From LC029 sp036676475 (GTDB lineage: Bacteria; Bacillota; Bacilli; Aneurinibacillales; RAOX-1), in the NCBI GenBank assembly GCA_036676475.1, contig JAKFCU010000022.1, positions 1 through 5,092 on the forward strand: a stretch of 5,092 bases of DNA, given 5' to 3'. The translations under genes and the position numbers were made by a program. This document shows, one piece after another, positions 1-5,092 of the stretch (position 1 is its first letter; each line of letters opens with the position of its first letter). Under the pieces are notes generated by a model. The model saw only the letters and a program-made list of their open reading frames with translations, was not told the origin of the DNA and searched no databases.

Positions 1-53
1 AACTCAAACAAAAAGCCTTAAAACTAAGTTCAAACATCTGATAATAAATGAGG

Positions 54-83
54 TTGACGAAACTTATTTTATTTACCTATATG
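54..83 (+). promoter_or_regulatory. Possible sigma-A promoter on the plus strand
   Basis: TTGACG (54-59) matches the -35 box at five of six bases. An 18-nt spacer leads to TATATG (78-83), which matches the -10 box at four of six. No convincing gene follows on the plus strand. In A/T-rich DNA such matches are common by chance, so this is only a candidate. Confidence 0.18.
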
Positions 84-213
84 TTTCATTCTGCTTAATT
101 TAGATGCTGAGAAACATCTTATGACAAGAGACGGTTGGCTGGCCCAAGAAAGGTCTTTATACCAACAAATATAATGATGTGCATAAAATGCAGTGGGATT
201 TGAGGAAGATCTT

Positions 214-242
214 ACTTTATTTTGAGTCCATACCGCTGCCAA
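214..242 (-). promoter_or_regulatory. Possible sigma-A promoter on the minus strand, reading out of the window
   Basis: TTGGCA (237-242) matches the -35 box at five of six bases. A 17-nt spacer leads to TAAAGT (214-219), which matches the -10 box at four of six. An A/T-rich stretch lies just upstream. If real, it would drive a gene beyond the left edge with a leader of about 200 nt or more. Chance occurrence is quite possible. Confidence 0.2.
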
Positions 243-266
243 ATATAAAATCAAAACCTTTTTTGA
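241..266 (-). terminator. Weak candidate operon terminator
   Basis: On the minus strand TCAAAA, a 4-nt loop AAGG and TTTTGA form a 6-bp stem, followed directly by TTTTATATTT. The layout resembles a rho-independent terminator and lies about 90 nt after the binding-protein stop. The stem has only one G-C pair, so it would be unstable. It shares two bases with the inverted repeat at 265-296, so both may not fold together. Confidence 0.2.
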
Positions 267-296
267 AAAGTTCGTGTAAATTTTCGGACACTTTTC
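265..296. repeat. Seven-base-pair inverted repeat after the operon
   Basis: GAAAAGT at 265-271 is perfectly complementary to ACTTTTC at 290-296, with an 18-nt loop. A competing pairing, GTGT (274-277) with ACAC (288-291), could extend the stem around a 4-nt bulge. It starts 57 nt after the binding-protein stop on the minus strand. Neither strand has a T-tract directly after the stem, so it is not a classic terminator, but it could protect the transcript's 3' end. The stem is A/T-rich and chance is possible. Confidence 0.3.
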
Positions 297-353
297 CGGC
301 TCTTTTTACTGCTAGAATCAAAATTGTAGAGGAACTAAATAAAATTATTTGCT

Positions 354-1616
354 TCACGAATCAACTAATAGCTTGTCTATTTCACTTGCCGCACGATCTA
401 AACCATCCTTAACAGACAATTCACCTGCAAATATTTTTATCAAGTATTCACAGTAAACTTTGTCGATCGTACTCCAGTTCTTAACTTTAGGCCATAAAAA
501 AGCATTCTCCGTTGCCACCTTATAAAATTGAAGATAAGAATCTTTCGGTATGTTCATAGCTTTGGCTGCCTCAAGGTTCGTTGGCATCAATCCAGTTTGC
601 GCCATGCGAAGCTGCGCCTTCATATCTGTCATCCATTTCATGAAAGTCCATGCCGCAGCCGGTTGTTTACTGCCTTTCATAATCACGAGGTTTTCGCCGC
701 CAATAATCGATACAGGGCCATTATCATGTGGAAACGGTACTGGAATGGTCAGATTTTGGGCACGATTCAATTCTGCTTTATCTAATAGACTGTAGAACCA
801 AGGGCCTTCGTCCGTCATAAGGATATTTCCGGATGTTACTCGTTCAAAATTTTTGTCATCACCGGATTGATCAGGAAGATTAATTAGTCCTTCTTTATAA
901 AGTGATGTCAATTGGTTCACAGCATTGATGGTTTCTTGACTGTTTAAATATCCGGAAGCTTTGTTGAAATTCTTATCGGATATGGCCCCACCAAGGCTGT
1001 ATATATAAGGAATCGTATCCCAAGGTTCCAATCCTCCGAGTCCGATCGAAAAGCGATGTTGATGAGCAATCTCAATCACTTCTTCCATTGTGCGTGGTGG
1101 ATTTGAAAAACCGGCTTGTTTTAGAAGCTCACGGTTAAAGATCGCAGTCTTCGTGTAAATATTAAGTGGAAGAGAATAATAATTTTTTTTGTAGTAGCCT
1201 CCATCCATTGCATGAGGAGAAAATCTGCTTTGGATATCTTGAAAACCCGGGAGCATGTTTAAGGGTATAAGAAGTCCTTTAAGCGAAAACTCAGGAACCC
1301 AGGCGATATCAAGCCGGACCACATCTGGGCCACGGTTTGATGAGGCACGTGCGATTAATGTGTTCTTAAATTCATTATTAAAAGCAAAGTTGATCGACTC
1401 GACCCGCATGTTCGGATGCTCACGCTCAAAAGCAGGGATCAACTCTTGTTCTAACAGCTCCGTTTCTTTGTCGTTGTATGTGTGCCAAAACGTAATCACT
1501 GTTTTTTCATCATTTTGAAGCAATTGAACCTGCTTTGGATCGGAAATCATAGACTGACTTTTACAACCTGCTAACAATACGAGAATAAATAAATAGGCTG
1601 CAAGCTTCCATCCCAT
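354..1616 (-). CDS. ABC transporter substrate-binding lipoprotein, extracellular solute-binding family 1 (sugar-type)
   Basis: This is a membrane-anchored binding protein of 420 aa, the usual length for family 1 carbohydrate-binding proteins (YesO/MsmE-like), which deliver sugars or oligosaccharides to ABC permeases. The N-terminus shows a short signal peptide with hydrophobic residues 5-16 and a lipobox LLAGC, so Cys18 would be lipidated. A beta-strand with FWHTY follows near residues 43-47. Other family features are a GPDVVRLD segment (about 96-103), a NRELLKQAGF...PP stretch (about 161-174), GGEN (about 306-309) and an AAWTFMKWMTD helix (about 320-331). I prefer the ATG at 1616 because AAAGGATG lies 8 nt upstream; a TTG at 1646 is also possible and adds 10 residues. 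The gene follows the response regulator with a 22-nt gap and is probably co-transcribed with it. The expected permease genes do not follow. The family is clear; the ligand cannot be read from the sequence, and sugar is inferred from family and context. Confidence 0.93.
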   Translation of the reverse strand: MGWKLAAYLFILVLLAGCKSQSMISDPKQVQLLQNDEKTVITFWHTYNDKETELLEQELIPAFEREHPNMRVESINFAFNNEFKNTLIARASSNRGPDVVRLDIAWVPEFSLKGLLIPLNMLPGFQDIQSRFSPHAMDGGYYKKNYYSLPLNIYTKTAIFNRELLKQAGFSNPPRTMEEVIEIAHQHRFSIGLGGLEPWDTIPYIYSLGGAISDKNFNKASGYLNSQETINAVNQLTSLYKEGLINLPDQSGDDKNFERVTSGNILMTDEGPWFYSLLDKAELNRAQNLTIPVPFPHDNGPVSIIGGENLVIMKGSKQPAAAWTFMKWMTDMKAQLRMAQTGLMPTNLEAAKAMNIPKDSYLQFYKVATENAFLWPKVKNWSTIDKVYCEYLIKIFAGELSVKDGLDRAASEIDKLLVDS

Positions 1617-1624
1617 AATGGTAA

Positions 1625-1632
1625 CATCCTTT
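1625..1632 (-). promoter_or_regulatory. Ribosome binding site favouring the ATG start of the binding protein
   Basis: AAAGGATG on the minus strand differs from AAAGGAGG at one base and ends 8 nt before the ATG at 1616. Spacing and match are typical of Bacillales genes, and starting there gives a short standard lipoprotein signal peptide. Confidence 0.65.
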
Positions 1633-1638
1633 CTTAAT

Positions 1639-3195
1639 CTAGCCAATCCTGCTCACCTGGTGTTTTTCCCTGTAGGTCATTGGAGTTAATCCGGTTACCT
1701 TTTTAAACACTTTACTGAAATATTTTACGTCTTTAAAGCCGGCGGCTTCAGCTACATCGTAAATTCGATTTTCATTTTCCACTAATAGGCGCTTCGCTTC
1801 CCTGATTCGCAGTTCAATCAGATAATCGACAAAATTTCGGCCTGTTTGTTTTTTGAAATAGAGACTGAAATAACTTTTACTTAGATGCACAATATCTGCA
1901 ACACTCTGCAGTGTTATGTTCTCGGTATAATGGGCAGCTATGTATTCCAGTGCCTTTTTTATTAATTCCTCGTCATATCCATGATCAATCAGTTTTGGTG
2001 TAAACGTAGTCCTGATTTCTTCTAGCTGGCAAACCAGCATGGATACCATTTGATCAATTGTCTCCGCTTTGAAAAGCAAATCATGCAGCTCTGGGAGCAT
2101 GGATTCTTCTGCTCCGAGCAATCGGTAAGTGCCCGTGAGAAGACTGCAAGCCTCCTGCTTTACTTGTTCTGAAGGCAGGGAACCGCCATTCCAGAGTTTA
2201 AGTGCATATTCAATTGCGGATGAAGTTGGATCTCCATTACTGATCATATCGAAGAATGGACACCAATCATGGATTTTTTTATCAATTTTTATATTTTCTG
2301 AACGGTTCATATGATAAAATCCGCCAAGGCCTTCAAAAAAACGTCTTTGGCAGGCTGAAAAACTGTCTGTAAATCCCTTAAAATAGTTGTTAATACCTTG
2401 CTCTGTCACGATACCTGCCGATGTTGAAACGTGCCATTCCTTTTCTATGAACTGCTTCCACTGTATTAATTGCTGTTGCTCTGCCCCATTAAGATCAGGT
2501 AAGATGAGAAACAAACTGCTTTCAGCGACAATCATTGCGGTCCCAATCTCGATTTGCTTATAAAACATTTTCTGCCATTCCTCTAATAAGAATTGCAAAT
2601 AGAGAAAGCCGTGATTTTCCCTCAATTCCTCTGCACCATCAAGCATAAGATAAACACAAGCGTACGAATGTTCCAACCATGAGGGTACCCACTCGGTTGA
2701 AGAAAAGGAGGGCTGCTCTTGCACGATCAATTTTTTCATTTCCTGTTCGACACGTTTTCTTTCAAGATAGACGGCCTCTTGTTGATAACGATTCAGTTCA
2801 GAATCCTTTTTACGTTCTTCCTTCAGCATCGTGACACAGCGCCTGAGGACAGCAAGAAGGTCATCCTTTTTTAGAGTTAGCTTTAACAAATAATCGACCG
2901 CGCCGAGTTTAAGACCTTCTTTAACGTATTCAAAGTCACTATAGTTGCTGATCAGGATGACTTTGAGCCATGGGTAAAGCTCTAGTGCTTTCTTCGTAAG
3001 TTCAATCCCTCCTAACAGAGGCATTTTTATATCGGTAATGAGAATATCATACGGTTGTTTTTCAAGTGCAGAAAGGGCTTCGGCACCGTTGGCGTATTGA
3101 TCATCAACCATTATTCCTTCCTTTTCCCAATCAATAAAGGATGTAATACCTTTCCTGATAACAGGCTCGTCATCCACAATAAGAACTCTAAACAT
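1639..3195 (-). CDS. YesN-type response regulator: receiver domain plus AraC-family DNA-binding domain
   Basis: This cytoplasmic transcription regulator of 518 aa is the partner of the kinase encoded just upstream. Residues 1-120 form the receiver: acidic pocket Asp8 and Asp9, phosphoacceptor Asp55 in LITDIKMP, conserved Ser83 in LISNYSDFEY, and Lys105 in DYLLK. The residue after Lys105 is Leu, where most receivers have Pro. Residues of about 122-158 are highly charged and probably a coiled-coil linker. Residues of about 175-300 may be the degenerate GGDEF-like fold found in long YesN proteins, but this is inferred from layout only. Residues of about 408-513 are a complete AraC-type double helix-turn-helix, with SVADIVHLSKSYFSLYFKK as the first unit and VAEAAGFKDVKYFSKVFKK...TGLTPMTYR as the second. 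It is longer than B. subtilis YesN, as is common in Paenibacillus-like bacteria. The ATG overlaps the end of the kinase gene by 8 nt and has a strong AGGAGG site. It probably activates carbohydrate-use genes; targets are unknown. Confidence 0.96.
   Translation of the reverse strand: MFRVLIVDDEPVIRKGITSFIDWEKEGIMVDDQYANGAEALSALEKQPYDILITDIKMPLLGGIELTKKALELYPWLKVILISNYSDFEYVKEGLKLGAVDYLLKLTLKKDDLLAVLRRCVTMLKEERKKDSELNRYQQEAVYLERKRVEQEMKKLIVQEQPSFSSTEWVPSWLEHSYACVYLMLDGAEELRENHGFLYLQFLLEEWQKMFYKQIEIGTAMIVAESSLFLILPDLNGAEQQQLIQWKQFIEKEWHVSTSAGIVTEQGINNYFKGFTDSFSACQRRFFEGLGGFYHMNRSENIKIDKKIHDWCPFFDMISNGDPTSSAIEYALKLWNGGSLPSEQVKQEACSLLTGTYRLLGAEESMLPELHDLLFKAETIDQMVSMLVCQLEEIRTTFTPKLIDHGYDEELIKKALEYIAAHYTENITLQSVADIVHLSKSYFSLYFKKQTGRNFVDYLIELRIREAKRLLVENENRIYDVAEAAGFKDVKYFSKVFKKVTGLTPMTYREKHQVSRIG
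1653..1658 (-). promoter_or_regulatory. Alternative ribosome binding site for a TTG start of the binding protein
   Basis: AGGTGA on the minus strand lies 6 nt before a TTG at 1646 and matches the right half of the consensus AAGGAGGTGATC. It would give a start overlapping the regulator stop by 8 nt, and a signal peptide with extra positive charges (ARLRK) before the hydrophobic core. It competes with the ATG at 1616, and I consider it less likely because TTG starts are rarer. Confidence 0.35.
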
Positions 3196-5005
3196 AATGT
3201 TCCTCCTGGTGATTAATTTTTTGTGTCAGCTCCCAATTTTTTAATAGAATACGAACAGCAGTTCCTTGGTCTGACCCGCTGGAAATCGACCAATCCCAAC
3301 TTTGACCGTAATATAGCCTTAGTGTATCAAAGATATGACGTAAACCGATGCCTATCTTTCCTTTTTCAACAGCATTCTCCGGATTATTCAATACCTTTAC
3401 CTTATCATCACTAATGCCTAAGCCATCATCGGTTATAAGGAATTCTAAATCCCCGTCATCAAAATGAATCTTTATCGATATTCGTCCGTCTGTATTCTTT
3501 GGTACGATACCATGGAATATCGCATTTTCCACTACAGGCTGAAGCAGCATGCGGGGGATAAGGAGCTTTTCGGTACCTGGTTCTATGTCTAACGCTAAAT
3601 GGAAGGTTTTTTCGTAGCGAAGCTCCAAAATGACCAAATACTTCCGGATAATGTCCAGTTCCTCCTCAATCATAATGATGCTGCCGCTTTTGGCCATATT
3701 TGCCTCCAACAGATGGGTGAGTGCGGACAACACGTGTGAAGCGCGCTCGTTTTGATTTGAATTAATCAGCCAGCGCAGGGTGCTAAGTGTGTTATAGAGA
3801 AAGTGGGGATGAACTCGGTGCATAACAGCCCGAAGCTCAGCATGATGCTTTTCACTCTGCTCCGTTTTCACCTGTTGCATTAAATTGTCGATGTCAAAAA
3901 GCATTTCATTAAATTGCTTACTTAAAAAGCCGATCTCATCAGAGGAATCCACATTCGCTCTAGCTTTTAAATCACCTTTTTGAACTTGAAGCATGCTCCC
4001 GGACAGTTGTCTAATAGGCTTTGTAACTCGGCTGGCAATGAAAAGCCCAATCCCAATCGCAAGCAATGAAAATACTCCGGCTGAAACGATGATCCAGGAT
4101 TGGAGCCGATCCAATTGTCCACTGATCTCATGGATCGGAACAGTACTTACTAGCATCCAGCCATTGCTAAGCGGCTGCTTGACACCGTAATATGGTAGGC
4201 TATTCACTTCAAATTCGAATTCAACAGCATCATTCCCAACAATATAGTGATACAAATCAGGATTTTCTACCTTCTTATTGATACTGTCTAAATTCGAATC
4301 AATCATGATCATTCCGTTCTTATCAACAACGAAAAATTTTCCCGTCTTCCCAAGTTTTAATTGCTCAATTGTTTTAAGAATTGACCGCCCGTCTAAATGA
4401 ACTTGTACTAGTCCGATATTGTTCAGCGTGTCAAAATCCTTCAGGACCCTGCCGACAGGAAGAATTAAGTCCGTATTAATTCCGCCCCCGTTGAAATCGT
4501 CATACTGAAGCCCCTGCCAAACCAATTCTCCATCCTTATGTATGGCTTCCTTTACCCATTCCTGGTCTGATAACCGTATTTTTTTAAGTCTAGCTTCTGA
4601 GAAGGTTCCGCTGCCCCAGCCGGTGCCTTCCTCTTTCAGCACATAAACAATTTTGACGAAGGAGTTGGAATAGACATAATTATTCAGCAATGTATTTATA
4701 TATTGTGAATTTCTTCTCTGATTGAAAGTTAAATTGCCTTCTAATTCTAATGCAGCTTTCTGGATGTTCTGATCACTGCTAATAAAATCAGAGGTATCGA
4801 TTCCAACATTTAATATGAAAGAAAGTGACTCCGCCGTCTGTTTGGTGATTTGAACGGTAGATTCCCGCACGTTTTTCTTTAGGATCGAATTAGACTCCAA
4901 GTAAAAAGATAAAGAGATAAATAAAGTCGATATAAAAATCACAAGCAGAAAGGCCACGATGATTTTAGTTGAAAATCTTCTATATAGAAATTTTTTTCGG
5001 AACAT
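3188..5005 (-). CDS. YesM-type sensor histidine kinase with Cache-like sensor, HAMP and HisKA_7/HATPase domains
   Basis: This 605-aa membrane sensor kinase would autophosphorylate and pass phosphate to the regulator encoded downstream. A basic N-terminus precedes TM1 (about 14-36). An extracellular region of about 265 residues resembles a dCache domain, with a second-lobe signature GKFFVVDKNG near 222-231 and NGWMLVSTVP before TM2 (about 302-324). HAMP follows (about 325-376, including TKPIRQL and DEIGFLSKQFNEM). The phosphoacceptor is His401 in HPHFLYNTL. The ATPase has an N-box with Asn494 in LLQPVVENAIFHG, a G1 box DDGLGI (526-531) and a G2 box GIGL (552-555), so it looks catalytically complete. 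The reading frame stays open to the right edge, where a GTG at 5092 would add 29 residues. I chose the ATG at 5005 because AAGGCGG lies 6 nt upstream, whereas the ATG pair at 5041 and 5038 has no such site, and because TM1 then starts close to the N-terminus. The end overlaps the regulator gene by 8 nt. Confidence 0.95.
   Translation of the reverse strand: MFRKKFLYRRFSTKIIVAFLLVIFISTLFISLSFYLESNSILKKNVRESTVQITKQTAESLSFILNVGIDTSDFISSDQNIQKAALELEGNLTFNQRRNSQYINTLLNNYVYSNSFVKIVYVLKEEGTGWGSGTFSEARLKKIRLSDQEWVKEAIHKDGELVWQGLQYDDFNGGGINTDLILPVGRVLKDFDTLNNIGLVQVHLDGRSILKTIEQLKLGKTGKFFVVDKNGMIMIDSNLDSINKKVENPDLYHYIVGNDAVEFEFEVNSLPYYGVKQPLSNGWMLVSTVPIHEISGQLDRLQSWIIVSAGVFSLLAIGIGLFIASRVTKPIRQLSGSMLQVQKGDLKARANVDSSDEIGFLSKQFNEMLFDIDNLMQQVKTEQSEKHHAELRAVMHRVHPHFLYNTLSTLRWLINSNQNERASHVLSALTHLLEANMAKSGSIIMIEEELDIIRKYLVILELRYEKTFHLALDIEPGTEKLLIPRMLLQPVVENAIFHGIVPKNTDGRISIKIHFDDGDLEFLITDDGLGISDDKVKVLNNPENAVEKGKIGIGLRHIFDTLRLYYGQSWDWSISSGSDQGTAVRILLKNWELTQKINHQEEHYV
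3202..3207 (-). promoter_or_regulatory. Ribosome binding site of the response regulator
   Basis: A perfect AGGAGG on the minus strand sits 6 nt before the ATG at 3195. It lies inside the last codons of the kinase gene, so the regulator is probably translated by ribosomes finishing the kinase, which would couple the two protein levels. It fixes the regulator start with good confidence. Confidence 0.9.
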
Positions 5006-5011
5006 GAAACC

Positions 5012-5018
5012 CCGCCTT
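5012..5018 (-). promoter_or_regulatory. Ribosome binding site deciding the kinase start
   Basis: AAGGCGG on the minus strand lies 6 nt before the ATG at 5005 and differs from AAGGAGG at one base. The in-frame upstream candidates, ATG at 5041 and 5038, are preceded by a C/T-rich stretch with no such site. This is the main reason for starting the kinase at 5005. Confidence 0.75.
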
Positions 5019-5092
5019 ATTCGTTTCTTACTATTCATCATTGTAAAGGGTGCAGAGAGCGATTGACCAAGGAAGGTTTTGGTAAAGAACAC

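Larger units (their letters stand above)
1..353. other. Non-coding region downstream of the three-gene operon
   Basis: This is 353 nt of A/T-rich DNA without a credible gene. Short open frames exist on both strands but have weak starts, no good ribosome binding sites, or a composition unlike real proteins. On the minus strand, no strong GC-rich hairpin with a T-tract follows the binding-protein stop at 354; the best candidates are weak and listed separately. No permease gene begins here on the minus strand. Promoter-like matches occur on both strands at low confidence. I see no tRNA, transposon end or CRISPR repeat. Confidence 0.7.

Noticed and set aside
81..117. Inverted repeat ATGTTTC (81-87) and GAAACAT (111-117)
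   Set aside because: Seven base pairs with a 23-nt loop, no T-tract and few G-C pairs. This is expected by chance in A/T-rich DNA and has no supporting context.
228..243. Possible catabolite control (cre) site around TTGGCAGCGGTATGG on the minus strand
   Set aside because: It misses at least two conserved positions of the cre consensus and lacks the expected symmetry. It also lies downstream of the operon.
69..254. Minus-strand open frame of 61 codons with TTG start
   Set aside because: Tryptophan-, cysteine- and histidine-rich translation without a recognisable motif, rare start codon and no ribosome binding site. Most likely a chance open frame in the intergenic region.
285..306. Small hairpin CGGA/TCCG followed by GCTCTTTTT as a plus-strand terminator
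   Set aside because: The stem is only 4 bp and no plus-strand gene ends upstream for it to terminate.
179..412. Plus-strand open frame of 77 codons with GTG start
   Set aside because: It runs into the 3' end of the well-supported binding-protein gene on the opposite strand, has no ribosome binding site and resembles no family.

Overview
The window looks like chromosomal DNA from a low-to-moderate GC Gram-positive bacterium of the Bacillales (Bacillus or Paenibacillus type). This rests on the AGGAGG-type ribosome binding sites, the A/T-rich intergenic DNA, the lipoprotein-type solute-binding protein, and a YesM/YesN-type two-component pair with an AraC-type output domain, a combination typical of these bacteria. 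The species cannot be read from the sequence.

Everything recognisable lies on the minus strand and reads right to left. A YesM-type membrane histidine kinase (preferred start at 5005, stop at 3188) is followed by a YesN-type response regulator (3195 to 1639), which overlaps the kinase by 8 nt. Next is a lipoprotein of extracellular solute-binding protein family 1 (preferred ATG at 1616, alternative TTG at 1646, stop at 354). The three genes are almost certainly one transcription unit. Positions 1-353, downstream of the last gene, hold no convincing gene. They contain a few weak inverted repeats and low-confidence promoter-like matches. The 87 nt at the right edge, upstream of the kinase, probably hold its leader, and any operator may lie beyond the window.

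The likely working scheme is that the kinase senses an extracellular ligand through its Cache-like outer domain and phosphorylates Asp55 of the regulator. The regulator then uses its C-terminal AraC helix-turn-helix to switch on nearby carbohydrate uptake or degradation genes. The gene order matches the kinase-regulator-binding protein order of yesM-yesN-yesO in Bacillus subtilis. Here, however, the two ABC permease genes expected next are absent from the 353 nt after the binding protein. The binding protein may therefore feed permeases encoded elsewhere, or present ligand to the kinase as part of a three-component sensing module. No mobile element, CRISPR array, tRNA or rRNA was seen, and I found no clearly new system. 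The permease-less module is the observation most worth following up.
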